DNA of 64,000 nucleotides from Paralteromonas sediminis. GTDB lineage: Bacteria; Pseudomonadota; Gammaproteobacteria; Enterobacterales; Alteromonadaceae. Shown piece by piece: positions 26,460 to 37,177 of the stretch; position 1 is the stretch's first letter; the number at the start of each line of letters is the position of its first letter. Both the position numbers and the translations under genes were made by a program. The notes below the pieces were generated by a model. It ran no database searches, had not been told where the DNA came from, and saw only the letters and a program-made list of their open reading frames with translations. The DNA lies in the NCBI RefSeq assembly GCF_003820355.1, contig NZ_RPOK01000001.1, positions 150,847-214,846 on the forward strand. Reading direction: 5' to 3'.

Positions 26460-27554
26460 ATGAGCACTGAGCAAAATCAGCGTACCGCACTCTATCAGGA
26501 ACACGTCAACCTAAATGCCAAGCTAGTCGACTTTTTTGGTTGGGACATGCCCATAAATTACGGCTCTCAAATTGAAGAGCACAATGCCGTTCGTCAAGAC
26601 GCTGGCATGTTCGACGTGTCACATATGACCATTGTTGATGTGATTGGTGAAGATGCCCAAGCCTATCTACGCAAATTACTGGCTAATGATGTGCTAAAGC
26701 TTCAGGACAAAGGTAAAGCGTTGTACAGCGGCATGCTTAATGAAGACGGCGGTGTGGTAGACGACCTGATCGTGTATTTCTTTGAAGAAACGAATTACCG
26801 CTTGGTGGTGAACTCTGCCACCCGTGAAAAAGACATCAACTGGTTAAACAAGGTTGCAGAAGGCTTTAACGTTAACATTAACGAGCGCGACGAGTTTGCC
26901 ATGATCGCCGTTCAGGGCCCTAACGCCAAAGAAAAAGCCGCTACAGTATTCAGTGCCGCACAAAAAGAGGCCGTGGCAGGCATGAAGCCGTTTTACGGTG
27001 TTCAGGCAGAAGACTTGTTTATCGCTACTACAGGTTATACCGGTGAGGCCGGCTATGAAATTATTGTGCCCGTAGGGTCTGCCCCTGGGTTGTGGCAACA
27101 ACTGCTCAAGGCAGGCGTTGCACCTTGTGGATTGGGGGCCCGTGACACGCTACGTCTGGAAGCGGGCATGAACCTGTATGGTCAAGATATGGACGAGACA
27201 GTCTCACCACTGGCAGCCAATATGGGCTGGACTATTACTTGGGAGCCCAGTGATCGCGACTTCATGGGCCGAGCAGCACTAGAAAAACAAAAAGCAGAAG
27301 GCACCCAAAAGCTGGTAGGCCTAGTAATGACCGAAAAAGGTGTATTACGTGCCGGTCAGAATGTTCGTTGTGACGCCGGCGAAGGCATCATCACCTCAGG
27401 AACGTTTTCCCCAACCTTAGGCCATGCTATTGCCTTTGCTCGTGTGCCTGCCAATGTGGGTGATACGGTTGAAGTGGAAATGCGTAAGAAGTGGGTTACA
27501 GTAAAAGTAGTCAAGCCAAGCTTCGTTCGCAACGGCAAGTCTGTATTGTCTTAA
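26460..27554 (+). CDS. gcvT: Glycine cleavage system T protein (aminomethyltransferase)
   Basis: It transfers the methylene group from the aminomethyl-lipoyl arm of GcvH to tetrahydrofolate and releases ammonia. The 364-residue protein (E. coli 364) shows the expected blocks [31 protein letters not shown], the conserved Asp-bearing [61 protein letters not shown] and [16 protein letters not shown]. It is the first gene of gcvTHP and is followed after 27 bases by gcvH. One-carbon units made here link to serA and fau elsewhere in the window. Confidence 0.97.
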   Translation: MSTEQNQRTALYQEHVNLNAKLVDFFGWDMPINYGSQIEEHNAVRQDAGMFDVSHMTIVDVIGEDAQAYLRKLLANDVLKLQDKGKALYSGMLNEDGGVVDDLIVYFFEETNYRLVVNSATREKDINWLNKVAEGFNVNINERDEFAMIAVQGPNAKEKAATVFSAAQKEAVAGMKPFYGVQAEDLFIATTGYTGEAGYEIIVPVGSAPGLWQQLLKAGVAPCGLGARDTLRLEAGMNLYGQDMDETVSPLAANMGWTITWEPSDRDFMGRAALEKQKAEGTQKLVGLVMTEKGVLRAGQNVRCDAGEGIITSGTFSPTLGHAIAFARVPANVGDTVEVEMRKKWVTVKVVKPSFVRNGKSVLS

Positions 27555-27581
27555 TCAATTTTTAACAGCAAGGAAAAAATC

Positions 27582-27971
27582 ATGAGCAACATCCCATCTG
27601 ATTTACGTTATGCCTCTACACACGAATGGGTTCGTCCCGAGGGCGACGGTGTATTTACGGTTGGTATTACTGATCACGCACAAGACCTGTTGGGTGACAT
27701 GGTGTTTGTTGAATTACCTGACGTAGGCGATGCCGTTAGTACGGGTGACGATATTGTTGTGGCAGAGTCGGTAAAAGCCGCTTCTGATGTTTATGCACCA
27801 ATAACTGGTGAAATCATTGCCGTCAATGAGGATTTGGACGGCTCACCTGAATTGGTGAACAGCGACCCTTACGGCGACGGATGGATGTTCAAAATTAAGG
27901 CTGATGATGCGGGCGAAGTTGAAAGCCTGATGGACGCTGAAGGCTATGAAAATAGCTTGGATGATGAATAA
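27582..27971 (+). CDS. gcvH: Glycine cleavage system H protein
   Basis: GcvH is the lipoyl carrier that moves the aminomethyl group from GcvP to GcvT and is reoxidised by lpd. It has 129 residues, the same as in E. coli. The lipoylation site is Lys65 in [15 protein letters not shown]. The pattern [34 protein letters not shown] is characteristic. AAGGAAAAA lies before the ATG. It is followed by gcvP after 42 bases. Confidence 0.97.
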   Translation: MSNIPSDLRYASTHEWVRPEGDGVFTVGITDHAQDLLGDMVFVELPDVGDAVSTGDDIVVAESVKAASDVYAPITGEIIAVNEDLDGSPELVNSDPYGDGWMFKIKADDAGEVESLMDAEGYENSLDDE

Positions 27972-28013
27972 GTAAGCACTTACACATTTAACGAACGAAG
28001 AAGTATATACGCT

Positions 28014-30917
28014 ATGTCAAATACGCCACTTTCTCTGACTGAATTAGAGCAACGTAATGATTTTATTGGGCGCCATATTGGGCCTGATGAAAATGAAATG
28101 CAGGTCATGCTGGATACCATTGATGCTGAATCTTTGGACGCCTTAATCCAAGAAACCGTGCCTGCGGGCATTTTGTTGCCAGAGCCACTGAAAGTGGGCG
28201 AAGGCGCGACAGAAGTAGACGCGCTTGCCGAGCTAAAGGCCGTAGCGAAGAAGAATAAAATTAATCGTTCGTTCATTGGCATGGGGTATTACGATACGCA
28301 CGTGCCGAATGTGATTTTGCGCAACGTACTGGAGAATCCAGGTTGGTATACCGCGTACACACCGTATCAGCCTGAGATTGCTCAAGGCAGATTAGAAGCC
28401 ATTCTAAACTTCCAGCAGCTAACTATCGATCTCACCGGTTTAGAGCTTGCGTCAGCGTCTCTACTTGATGAAGCAACCGCTGCTGCAGAAGCGATGGCGC
28501 TATCAAAACGCGTTTCAAAAAATCGCAAAGCAAGCTTGTACTTCATCGCGGACGATGTGCATCCGCAAACCCGAGATGTAGTAGAAACCCGTGCAGAAAT
28601 GTTTGGCTTCGGCATTATAACAGGTCCGGCGGAAGAAGCCGCAGAGCATGATGTGTTTGGTGCCTTGCTTCAGTATCCGACCACCACCGGTGAAATTAAA
28701 GATATCAGCGCTATCATAGCGGCAGTGCAGGCGAAAAAAGGCATTGTGTCTGTTGCCGCAGACCTAATGAGCTTGGTGTTGCTGAGATCGCCTGGCGAAA
28801 TGGGTGCTGATGTTGTGTTCGGTAGCGCCCAGCGTTTTGGTGTGCCTATGGGCTATGGCGGTCCACACGCCGCCTTCTTTGCTACCCGTGATGCCTACAA
28901 ACGTTCGCTTCCTGGCCGTATTATTGGTGTGAGTAAGGATACCCGTGGTCGCCCGGCACTTCGCATGGCGTTGCAGACCCGTGAGCAGCATATCCGACGC
29001 GAAAAAGCTAACTCAAACATTTGTACTGCACAGGTGTTGTTAGCCAATATGGCGTCTTTCTACGCGGTGTATCATGGACCGCAAGGTTTGAGAACCATTG
29101 CTCAGCGTATTCACCGCTTTGCCGACATCTTTGCCCGTGCACTGGCGGTGAAAGAAGTGGGTACACTGCATAATACCTACTTCGATACCATCACAGTGCA
29201 AACTGACAACAAACAAGCCATTCTGGACGCGGCCTATGCCAAGGGGATTAACCTGCGTGCCGATTTGGAAAATGCCGTAGGTGTGTCGTTTGACGAAACC
29301 ACTACACGTCAGGATATTGAGCAATTACTTGATGTTTTCTTGAGCGAAGGGCATGGGTTAAGCGTTGAAAAGCTTGATGCCGAAGTCACCACACAAGCTA
29401 TCGAATCTATTCCAAATGATTTACAACGCACCAGTGATTTCTTAACTCACGAGGTTTTCAATCAGTACCATTCAGAAACTGAGATGTTGCGTTATATCAA
29501 GTCGCTTGAAAATAAAGACTTAGCGCTCAACCACTCGATGATTTCATTGGGCTCGTGCACCATGAAGCTAAACGCAACAGCTGAAATGATCCCGGTAACC
29601 TGGCCTGAATTTGGCGGTTTACACCCGTTTGCCCCACTTGATCAAGCGGCGGGCTATCAAGAGATGATCAGCGAGTTAAGCGACTGGTTAATCAATATTA
29701 CGGGTTACGATAATTTGTCTATGCAGCCAAACTCAGGTGCACAAGGTGAGTACGCAGGGTTATTGGCTATTCAGCGCTATCATGAAAGTCGCGGCGAAGG
29801 ACACAGAAATGTGTGCCTTATTCCAAGCTCAGCCCACGGCACCAATCCTGCCTCGGCACAAATGGTGAGCCTGAAAGTGGTGGTAGTCAACTGTGATAGC
29901 GATGGTAACGTTGATCTTAACGACTTGCGAGCCAAGGCTGAAGAAGTGGGCGACAACTTGTCATGTGCCATGATCACTTACCCGTCAACCCACGGTGTAT
30001 ATGAAAAAACGGCGCGTGAAATTTGTGACATCATTCACCAGCACGGCGGGCAGGTGTACATGGACGGCGCTAACATGAATGCGCAGGTGGGTATTACGTC
30101 ACCAGGCTTCATTGGGTCTGATGTATCGCACTTAAACTTGCACAAAACATTCTGTATTCCGCATGGTGGCGGTGGTCCTGGTATGGGGCCGATTGGTGTT
30201 AAATCGCACCTTGCGCCTTTCTTGCCTAATCACACAGTGGTAAACGTAGACACAGCAGGTGAACAATGTGGTGCGGTATCAGCAGCGCCATGGGGCAGTG
30301 CGTCTATTTTACCTATTAGCTATATGTACATCAAAATGATGGGTAGTGCAGGCCTTCGAAAAGCAACAGAGGTGGCTATTTTGAATGCTAACTATGTGGC
30401 GAAGAAGCTATCGGGCCATTTTGAAGTACTGTATACCGGTGCAAATGGCCGTGTGGCGCACGAGTGTATTATTGATTTGCGCCCGCTTAAAGAAGCCAGT
30501 GGTGTTACTGAAATGGATGTAGCGAAACGTTTGAACGATTATGGTTTCCACGCTCCAACCATGAGCTTCCCAGTAGCGGGTACGCTAATGATTGAACCTA
30601 CAGAATCAGAAGCTTTGTACGAGCTCGACCGATTCTGTGAAGCCATGATCTCAATTCGTGAAGAAATTGCCAAAGTAGAAAGTGGCGAGTGGGATGCCAC
30701 AGACAACCCACTGCACAATGCACCGCACACTCTGGCTGATATCTGTGACAGCGACTGGAACCGCAGCTACGACAGAAACACCGCAGCTTATCCGGTAGAA
30801 GCGGTAGCCCGCAACAAGTTCTGGCCTACGGTAAACCGTATTGACGATGTGTACGGTGACAGGAACTTGGTTTGTAGTTGTCCTGATTTGGACAGTTATA
30901 GGGATATTGCTGAATAA
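28014..30917 (+). CDS. gcvP: Glycine dehydrogenase (decarboxylating), GcvP
   Basis: This PLP-dependent P protein decarboxylates glycine and loads the aminomethyl group onto GcvH. Its 967 residues form the single-chain type with two homologous halves, as in E. coli (957). The N-terminal half starts with [20 protein letters not shown] and includes [14 protein letters not shown]; the C-terminal half has the PLP lysine in [20 protein letters not shown]. It ends the gcvTHP operon and is followed by an intrinsic terminator. Confidence 0.97.
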   Translation: MSNTPLSLTELEQRNDFIGRHIGPDENEMQVMLDTIDAESLDALIQETVPAGILLPEPLKVGEGATEVDALAELKAVAKKNKINRSFIGMGYYDTHVPNVILRNVLENPGWYTAYTPYQPEIAQGRLEAILNFQQLTIDLTGLELASASLLDEATAAAEAMALSKRVSKNRKASLYFIADDVHPQTRDVVETRAEMFGFGIITGPAEEAAEHDVFGALLQYPTTTGEIKDISAIIAAVQAKKGIVSVAADLMSLVLLRSPGEMGADVVFGSAQRFGVPMGYGGPHAAFFATRDAYKRSLPGRIIGVSKDTRGRPALRMALQTREQHIRREKANSNICTAQVLLANMASFYAVYHGPQGLRTIAQRIHRFADIFARALAVKEVGTLHNTYFDTITVQTDNKQAILDAAYAKGINLRADLENAVGVSFDETTTRQDIEQLLDVFLSEGHGLSVEKLDAEVTTQAIESIPNDLQRTSDFLTHEVFNQYHSETEMLRYIKSLENKDLALNHSMISLGSCTMKLNATAEMIPVTWPEFGGLHPFAPLDQAAGYQEMISELSDWLINITGYDNLSMQPNSGAQGEYAGLLAIQRYHESRGEGHRNVCLIPSSAHGTNPASAQMVSLKVVVVNCDSDGNVDLNDLRAKAEEVGDNLSCAMITYPSTHGVYEKTAREICDIIHQHGGQVYMDGANMNAQVGITSPGFIGSDVSHLNLHKTFCIPHGGGGPGMGPIGVKSHLAPFLPNHTVVNVDTAGEQCGAVSAAPWGSASILPISYMYIKMMGSAGLRKATEVAILNANYVAKKLSGHFEVLYTGANGRVAHECIIDLRPLKEASGVTEMDVAKRLNDYGFHAPTMSFPVAGTLMIEPTESEALYELDRFCEAMISIREEIAKVESGEWDATDNPLHNAPHTLADICDSDWNRSYDRNTAAYPVEAVARNKFWPTVNRIDDVYGDRNLVCSCPDLDSYRDIAE

Positions 30918-30963
30918 GTGAGTACGGCAATTCTAGTTGTAAACTAGGTCAATATTTTATCAG

Positions 30964-30997
30964 AAGCGAGTATTGCAATAGTGGTACTCGCTTTTTT
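30964..30997 (+). terminator. Rho-independent terminator after gcvP
   Basis: AAGCGAGTA pairs with TACTCGCTT across a loop of about 11 bases, followed by a T run, 46 bases after the gcvP stop. The rest of the 230-base gap (30998-31147) holds no gene that I can see, and presumably contains the promoter of the next gene. Confidence 0.9.
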
Positions 30998-31147
30998 ATT
31001 CATAATCGTTTATCGATACACATTAATTACCTTCCTAACCTACTTGCCGCCACCTTGGTGCCAAGACATCAGACCAAGACAATCTGTGCTAATCACGTAT
31101 ACTGGTCCGCGACTTATCATAATTAACAGAAAGCGGATGTTTCCTTT

Positions 31148-33205
31148 ATGAAAGCCTTAGTGCGTGCTGTTTTTACGCTGTTTACCTTAATAATTTTGAG
31201 TCTGCCACCTTTACAGGCGGCGTCTATACAAGAGGTTGAGCAAGCGCGAGAAAAGGGCGATCTCATTGTTGCTGACAACAAGGCCAGAGAACTGCTTCAG
31301 ACAGCTACAGAAAAGAGTGATATTTCACTTGAAGCGAATGCGAAATTTCAGCTTGCGCGCAATGCCATGGAGCGTAATGACTACCCTGAGGCACAAGCAT
31401 GGCTTAATCAGTCAAGCACACTTTTCCAAGAAATCGGCGATGAGTTGGGTATGGCAAAAACCTATCGCCAGATCGGGTTAACGTACCGTTATCAATCGAA
31501 CTATTCCGTGTCGCTGGAATACCTTTATATGGCCTTGGCTATTTATCAAAGCCAAGGTTCACCGCGGGATTTAGCTTCAATCAACAACAGCCTTGGCGTG
31601 GTGTTGGAAAAAATGGGGCAATTTAACGAGGCAACGGTCTATCATCAGCAAGCGCTAGAGGCTAACTATGCGTTGAACGATCAGTCGGGTATTGCTTCTG
31701 CGCTCTATAACCTGGCCGATATTCGACGGGTAATGGGCGATTACGCGTTAGCCTTGGACTATTTTACCCAAGCTCTTGAAATAGATGAGGCAAACGGCAA
31801 CAAGAAAGATATTGCGTACAGCAGTTACAAAATGGGCTATGTGAATATGCAGATGGGTAACTATGAGTTAGCCGGTCAGTTTATGCAGCGTGCGCATCAG
31901 CTTTTTCAAGAAATAGGCGCAAAACGAGATATAGATTGGGCACTATCAGGGCTTGCTGATTTGGCGATGCGGCAAGGCAAGCTGGCAGACGCAGAGGCAC
32001 TGGCTCGGGGCATTATCGAGCGGGCCAAAGCGAATAATTACAACAGTTTGCTACTTGATGTATACCAAACACTGATTGACATTTTATTACTTAAAAAAGA
32101 GTACGCAGAGGCGCTAAATGTCATTAATGTCGCCATGGAGCTGGCTGAGAATATTAATGAGTCACACAAGATTTCACAATTGCTTGCATTAAAGGTGACA
32201 GCATCAGAAGCGCTAGCTGATGTTAGCGTGGCCTATGAAGCCTTAAAACGTCAAAAAGAGCTGGATGATACATTATTTAACCAAACCCGTTTAGACGCAC
32301 TTGCGTCTGCACAAGCTCAAACAGAATTTGTGCGACGCGCCAATGAAATTGAACGGCTAAAACAACAGCAGGCTTTACAGGAAATACAGGCTAAAGCTGA
32401 ACGCGAAAATCGCCAAATGCTCGCTATCGGTATAGTGGGCCTGGCGGTAGTGGCATTTTTGTTGTATTCCCGACGTGTACAATCTAACTATACGAAACAG
32501 CTAGAAAGTGAAGTAGCCCTGCGTACCAGTGAACTTAAAAAGGCCAATGAGGAACTTGCAGCACTTAGCTTGACAGACAAACTAACGGGCTTGAACAACC
32601 GTCGCTTCATAGAGAATCAGCTTGATGCCGACATTGCCAGTGTGCTTCGCAAGCACAAACAAGCCGAGTATGGTGATTTACCCGAACACGCTGATTTGTG
32701 TATGTATGTGGTTGATTTAGATAACTTTAAGGCAATTAATGACACCTTTGGTCACACCGCGGGTGATCGCGTATTGCAACAAACTGCCACCCGATTAAAG
32801 CGTATCTTTAGGGAGTCAGACTACCTTGTTCGCTGGGGCGGTGAAGAATTTGTTGCTGTCGCACGTTTCGTTAATCGCGCCGATGCTGAAGTACTTGCCA
32901 AACGCATTATTAACGATATTCAAAACACACCTTTTACACTCGATCAGACAAAATCAGAAACCATCACTTGTAGTGTAGGTTTTGCTTGTTTCCCCTTTGC
33001 CTGTGGGCACCACAGTGAAGAGCCGCTTGTCGACATGTTTACCGCAGCTGATCAGTGTCTATATGCCGCGAAACAGTCTGGACGTAATACCTGGGTAGGC
33101 GTGAGCGATATTAACGACTCCTCGGTTTTGCCTTTGCCTTCGTCACTTGTGGCACTAGAGGAATTGGCCGGTCAAGACAAGCTAAAACTGTTACATAAGC
33201 GCTAA
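31148..33205 (+). CDS. TPR-domain diguanylate cyclase
   Basis: It is predicted to make c-di-GMP under control of a periplasmic TPR sensor. The 685 residues comprise a signal peptide or anchor (LFTLIILSLPPLQA), TPR repeats to about residue 350, a coiled coil (ERLKQQQALQEIQAKAEREN), a membrane helix at about 424-441, and a second coiled coil. The GGDEF domain begins at LTDKLTGLNNRRF, with the active-site GGEEF at 564-568. The RESD nine residues before GGEEF fits an inhibitory I-site (RxxD), so product inhibition is likely. The architecture is common in Alteromonadales and Shewanella. The ligand is unknown. Confidence 0.9.
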   Translation: MKALVRAVFTLFTLIILSLPPLQAASIQEVEQAREKGDLIVADNKARELLQTATEKSDISLEANAKFQLARNAMERNDYPEAQAWLNQSSTLFQEIGDELGMAKTYRQIGLTYRYQSNYSVSLEYLYMALAIYQSQGSPRDLASINNSLGVVLEKMGQFNEATVYHQQALEANYALNDQSGIASALYNLADIRRVMGDYALALDYFTQALEIDEANGNKKDIAYSSYKMGYVNMQMGNYELAGQFMQRAHQLFQEIGAKRDIDWALSGLADLAMRQGKLADAEALARGIIERAKANNYNSLLLDVYQTLIDILLLKKEYAEALNVINVAMELAENINESHKISQLLALKVTASEALADVSVAYEALKRQKELDDTLFNQTRLDALASAQAQTEFVRRANEIERLKQQQALQEIQAKAERENRQMLAIGIVGLAVVAFLLYSRRVQSNYTKQLESEVALRTSELKKANEELAALSLTDKLTGLNNRRFIENQLDADIASVLRKHKQAEYGDLPEHADLCMYVVDLDNFKAINDTFGHTAGDRVLQQTATRLKRIFRESDYLVRWGGEEFVAVARFVNRADAEVLAKRIINDIQNTPFTLDQTKSETITCSVGFACFPFACGHHSEEPLVDMFTAADQCLYAAKQSGRNTWVGVSDINDSSVLPLPSSLVALEELAGQDKLKLLHKR

Positions 33206-33321
33206 AACTGCAGCGTGAGCCAACTGAGTAATCGACCTAAAACAAATTCAATTGAAAAAGCTAGACTAATTAAAAAACAGGCGTAAACTCCCGCCACTTA
33301 TTCTTTAGATTTGATTAAAAA

Positions 33322-34242
33322 ATGGTCGTTGGCGTTTGTCAGCAGCAGGAGAAGAACTTGCTGCGTTTGTCTTTCGTGGCCGCAGGAGTGTTTGTAATTT
33401 TAGCCTTCGGTTTCGCTATTTTGAGCGATTCTGGAGCCATATTATTTGATGGTATTTACTCATTAATCGCTTTTTTTATGGCGTTACTTACCTTAAAAGT
33501 GTCCGATTTGGTAGACCTACCAGACGACGACCGTTTTCATTTTGGTTATACCGCGATTGAACCCACGCTAAACTTGTTTAAAGCGCTGATTATTATCGTC
33601 GGCTGCTTGTACGCTGTGGTGTCGTCTATATCAGCGCTTATGGCTGGTGGTACTGAGGCCGAATATGGCGTAGGCATAATATATGGTGTTGTGGCGACGG
33701 TTTCATGTTTAGGAATTTCTTTATTTATGCGCCTCAAAGGCAGCCACATCCGTTCAGATTTGGTTGCTGTAGATTCACACACGTGGTTGGTGGATGGTGT
33801 ACTTAGTGCGTCGATTTTACTTGGCTTTTTAATTGCCTATTTTTTTGAGCGCAATGGTTTGTCACATTGGTCGCCTTTTGTAGACCCAGTCCTACTCGTG
33901 GGGCTGGGCATAGCTATGCTGCCTGTGCCGGTAAAAATTATGCTAGAAAGGCTCAATGAAGTGATCCACAAAGCGCCGCCTGAAAAAGTAACCAAGGCCA
34001 TAGAGAAACGCCTCACCCATACGCTGACAGACGTACCCTATCGACATGTTGAGGTGAGGATAAGTAAAGCGGGGCGTAATATTTATTTACTAGTCCATAT
34101 CATAGTGGCCCCTTCTTTTTCTGTAAAAACGATTGCAGAACTCGACACCATTCGTAAACGCTGTGAAGAAGAAATGCAGGCTTGGGAGCCTGCCATCGTT
34201 ATGGATATTCTTTTTGTCAGTGACCCAAAATTAGCTGACTAA
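33322..34242 (+). CDS. Cation diffusion facilitator family transporter
   Basis: The 306-residue membrane protein has about six helices and CDF landmarks: SDSGAILFDGIYSLIAFFMAL in helix 2, HFGYTAIEPTLNLFKALIII, DLVAVDSHTWLVDGVLS in helix 5, and a C-terminal cytoplasmic domain (YRHVEVRISKAGRNIYLLVHI). CDF proteins usually export Zn, Fe, Co or Mn in exchange for protons. The usual metal-site residues are only partly visible: helix 2 reads SxxxD-like and helix 5 has HxxxD (HTWLVD). The metal therefore cannot be assigned. The ATG has no strong ribosome binding site, and a start 20-30 residues in cannot be excluded. Confidence 0.8.
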   Translation: MVVGVCQQQEKNLLRLSFVAAGVFVILAFGFAILSDSGAILFDGIYSLIAFFMALLTLKVSDLVDLPDDDRFHFGYTAIEPTLNLFKALIIIVGCLYAVVSSISALMAGGTEAEYGVGIIYGVVATVSCLGISLFMRLKGSHIRSDLVAVDSHTWLVDGVLSASILLGFLIAYFFERNGLSHWSPFVDPVLLVGLGIAMLPVPVKIMLERLNEVIHKAPPEKVTKAIEKRLTHTLTDVPYRHVEVRISKAGRNIYLLVHIIVAPSFSVKTIAELDTIRKRCEEEMQAWEPAIVMDILFVSDPKLAD

Positions 34243-34314
34243 TTAATCGTTTATTCATCACTTTTTAAAATACCAACTATACTCTGTTTGAACACACAAA
34301 AACGGAATAAAATT

Positions 34315-34998
34315 ATGTACAAAAATATCGCCAGAGTATTTGTTTTATCACTCTTTTTTAGCTCATTTGTGAACGCAGAAACTACGGGCTCTGTTACCTT
34401 TGCGTCAGACTATTTGTTCAACGGCGTGTCACAAACTGACGAAAAGCCCGCCTTGCAGTTTAGCCTCGATTATGCCGATGAATCGGGATGGTATGTCGGT
34501 ACATGGAGTTCAAATGTCGACTTTGGTGACGGTACAGACTATGAAGTCGATGTTTATGCCGGGTATGGTGGCGAGTTTGAAAGTGGTATTACCTATGATG
34601 TTTCGTTGCTCTATTATGCCTATTTTGGTGGCTCTACAAGTAGCGAAGGTAGCTACCCTGAACTCGTGGTGTCGTTCGGTTTGGGCGATACTACCTTGAG
34701 TGCCTCCTATTCATGGGATTATTTTGGCACTGAAGCCGACCATGTCATTCTTGCACTTGATAAATCAATGCCCGTCAGTGAAAGCTGGACGCTCAACATG
34801 GGGATAAATATGAGCACCAGTCTGGACGACGATCTTTATACGTGGGATGGGAATGATGAAGCCTATATTCACTTTTATCTGAGCGCAGACACCCAATGGC
34901 GAGGTCTTGATTTTTCCATTGGCGTTCATAGCACAGATTTAGACACTTATGGTGAAACACGTCTGTTGGGCACGGTATCTCGTTCATTTAGTTTCTAA
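34315..34998 (+). CDS. TorF family putative porin
   Basis: The start at 34315 (MYKNIARVFVLSLFFSSFVNA) gives a proper signal peptide cleaved after VNA. The nine residues upstream in the same frame are probably untranslated. The mature region begins ETTGSVTFASDYLFNGVSQTDEKPALQFSLDYADESGWYVGTWSSNVDF, which is the TIGR02001/TorF-type motif, and ends SRSFSF with a terminal Phe. It is predicted to form a small outer-membrane beta-barrel. No substrate is known for the family. It follows the CDF gene by 72 bases and precedes the chemoreceptor by 18 bases. Confidence 0.85.
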   Translation: MYKNIARVFVLSLFFSSFVNAETTGSVTFASDYLFNGVSQTDEKPALQFSLDYADESGWYVGTWSSNVDFGDGTDYEVDVYAGYGGEFESGITYDVSLLYYAYFGGSTSSEGSYPELVVSFGLGDTTLSASYSWDYFGTEADHVILALDKSMPVSESWTLNMGINMSTSLDDDLYTWDGNDEAYIHFYLSADTQWRGLDFSIGVHSTDLDTYGETRLLGTVSRSFSF

Positions 34999-35016
34999 AA
35001 GGAAAGCGCGGTTACC

Positions 35017-37155
35017 ATGCTTAGTTCAACGTCTTCGTTAACGTCGAAACTTCTTATTATCATAGGCGCTCTGTTTATTATGTTGGCGCTTATTTTTATT
35101 TCTGCCAGTTTCGTTTTGCAAAAATCGGCTGGCAGCCGGATAGGTGACACAGTATCTACAGAGATACGTGAGCAAATTGAGGCTACTGTGACGGCGCGAG
35201 CATCGGAGTATAGCGCACAAACAGAAGCACTCATTACTGCAGCATACAAATATCCATTTGTGTTAGCGTCAATACTACAAAACAGTATTGAAAACCGTGG
35301 CCAGAATGCCTTAACACGTGCGCAAGCAGAGGCTGCGGTGCGTAGCGTGTTGGCTGAGAGTGATACATCTAGTTTGTATGCGCAATTTGAAGTGGGTCAG
35401 TTTGATGGAAGACAGAATGACTTCTTGAGTGGTTTTTCTCATTCCGTTGATGGCACCGGAAGCTTTGAGGTCTATTTTGTGCGCGACCAAGACGGTCAAA
35501 TTGTGCAGGAGCCAATCGACGATGCCGCTGAAAAGTTTGACACCACAACCGATGAATTTGGATTTCGTGCCGCAGAATGGTTTTTGTGCAACAAAGAGCA
35601 AATGCGTCCCTGTGTAGCTAACCCCTATGAATACGAAATTCGGCCCGGGTACAGTGAATTAATGACAAGTTTGACAGTACCCGTTATTGCCAATGGTCGC
35701 TTTAGGGGGGTGGTAGGCGCAGATCTCAACTTGCCCATACTGCAGCAGCGGGCGAATGAACTCAAAACCTCTTTGTATAATGGGCGTTCAACGGTGTTCG
35801 TAGTCAGTGACAAAGGCTTTTTGGCCGCTGCCACAGACAATGAGGACAAACTTGCCCGACCTTTCGCAGAAGTTTTTTCAAATAAATCACGCAGTGAAAG
35901 CTTGTTGTCGTTATCTGGGGGCAGTGAAACGCTGACCGCCGATGGCAAGATTTTTGTCACCATTCCCATCAATATTGCGCTTGCTGATACGACTTGGTAT
36001 TTAGTTGTTGGGGTTGATGAATCTGCTGCGCTAGCGCCGGTTAAAAATGTGACAAATGAGATAGATGCGTCAACCGTGTCTATGATCACAACGCAAGTAT
36101 TGGCCGCCATTATTGCCACTGCTGCGGCGTTATTTGTAGTACTTCTGTTGACTCGAAGCATAGTTCGTCCTGTCAAGCAGGTGGCTGACAGAATGAGTGA
36201 ATTGTCTGGCAAAGGGGGCGACTTAACCCAAGAAATAAAGGTAGAGTCGCATGCAGAACTTATTCAGTTGAGTACCGCGTTTAACCAGTTTCGTGAAAAA
36301 GTACGAGACTTGCTTGATCAGGCTAAACAGAGTTGTGCTGACGTAATTGGAAACAGCAAGACTACTCAGGAAAACGCCGATAAGACCGAAAATCAAATTC
36401 GATCACAAGAGCTTGAAATCGACAGTGTGGTGACCGCCATTACACAAATGTCAGAAGCTGCTAGAGAAGTTGCCCAAACCGCCGCCGATACCGCTTCGAA
36501 TGCTGACACAGCCAACGAGTCAGTCAAAGAAACAGAGCAAGAAGTATCAGAATCCACAGAGTCTGTTCGGGCCCTGAGTGACGATATGGTCGAGGCTTCC
36601 TCGGCGGTTAATACGGTGTCTCAGCGAACCGAAGACATTCAGAAAATCTTGGATGTGATTGGGTCTATTGCTGAGCAAACCAACTTATTGGCACTCAATG
36701 CTGCAATCGAAGCAGCACGAGCCGGTGAAGAGGGACGTGGCTTTAGCGTAGTAGCTGATGAGGTAAGGGGGCTAGCGTCTCGCACGGCCGATTCAGTTGA
36801 TGAAATTGCCAATGTGATCAGAGGGCTTAGAAGCGAAGTAAGCCGCACTGTTGGTATTATGGAGCAGGGCACCAAACGCGCTGAAAGTGCTGCTGAGCGT
36901 GCTCAGTCGTCATTTAGTAAAATGAAAACGACCGCAAAGCAGATTGAAGAAATCAGTGCGCGAATGATGCAAATGGCTACAGCGGCTGAACAGCAGAGTC
37001 AGGTAAGTGAAGAACTGAATAAGAATATGGTCACGATTGGTGATATTACTAAGGAGGTATCGTTGTTATCTGCAGCATCCGCAGGCAGTGCAAAAGAGAT
37101 TTACGATTCAGTCAACTCCCTTGATCAACTGCTCGCAAAATTGAAGACCCATTAG
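35017..37155 (+). CDS. Methyl-accepting chemotaxis protein with dCache sensor
   Basis: The 712-residue transducer has membrane helix 1 at about residues 10-32 and a periplasmic double-Cache domain. The latter includes [14 protein letters not shown] and [24 protein letters not shown], and a CNKEQMRPC pair that could form a disulphide. Helix 2 lies at about 350-375 ([17 protein letters not shown]), followed by HAMP and a long signalling hairpin. The CheA/CheW-binding tip reads [35 protein letters not shown]. No C-terminal CheR-tether pentapeptide is present. It starts 18 bases after the porin gene with AAAGGAAAG upstream. dCache ligands are often amino acids, polyamines or carboxylates; none can be named here. 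Confidence 0.93.
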   Translation: MLSSTSSLTSKLLIIIGALFIMLALIFISASFVLQKSAGSRIGDTVSTEIREQIEATVTARASEYSAQTEALITAAYKYPFVLASILQNSIENRGQNALTRAQAEAAVRSVLAESDTSSLYAQFEVGQFDGRQNDFLSGFSHSVDGTGSFEVYFVRDQDGQIVQEPIDDAAEKFDTTTDEFGFRAAEWFLCNKEQMRPCVANPYEYEIRPGYSELMTSLTVPVIANGRFRGVVGADLNLPILQQRANELKTSLYNGRSTVFVVSDKGFLAAATDNEDKLARPFAEVFSNKSRSESLLSLSGGSETLTADGKIFVTIPINIALADTTWYLVVGVDESAALAPVKNVTNEIDASTVSMITTQVLAAIIATAAALFVVLLLTRSIVRPVKQVADRMSELSGKGGDLTQEIKVESHAELIQLSTAFNQFREKVRDLLDQAKQSCADVIGNSKTTQENADKTENQIRSQELEIDSVVTAITQMSEAAREVAQTAADTASNADTANESVKETEQEVSESTESVRALSDDMVEASSAVNTVSQRTEDIQKILDVIGSIAEQTNLLALNAAIEAARAGEEGRGFSVVADEVRGLASRTADSVDEIANVIRGLRSEVSRTVGIMEQGTKRAESAAERAQSSFSKMKTTAKQIEEISARMMQMATAAEQQSQVSEELNKNMVTIGDITKEVSLLSAASAGSAKEIYDSVNSLDQLLAKLKTH

Positions 37156-37160
37156 TACAA

Positions 37161-37176
37161 ACGGCATGGATGCCGT
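37161..37176 (+). other. TGGA-tetraloop hairpin between convergent genes
   Basis: ACGGCA-TGGA-TGCCGT is a perfect 6-bp stem with a TGGA loop. It lies in the 22-base gap between the chemoreceptor stop and the stop of the convergent solute-binding gene, and can be extended by ATTAG (37151) with CTAAT (37178). No T run follows, so it is not a typical terminator. The apex sequence GGCATGGATGCC is identical to the hairpin in the core of repeat copy A. Confidence 0.6.
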
Positions 37177-37177
37177 G

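Noticed and set aside
35625-36212. 195-codon minus-strand frame opposite the chemoreceptor
   Set aside because: It is a frame shadow of the HAMP and Cache coding region, with no binding site or domain pattern.
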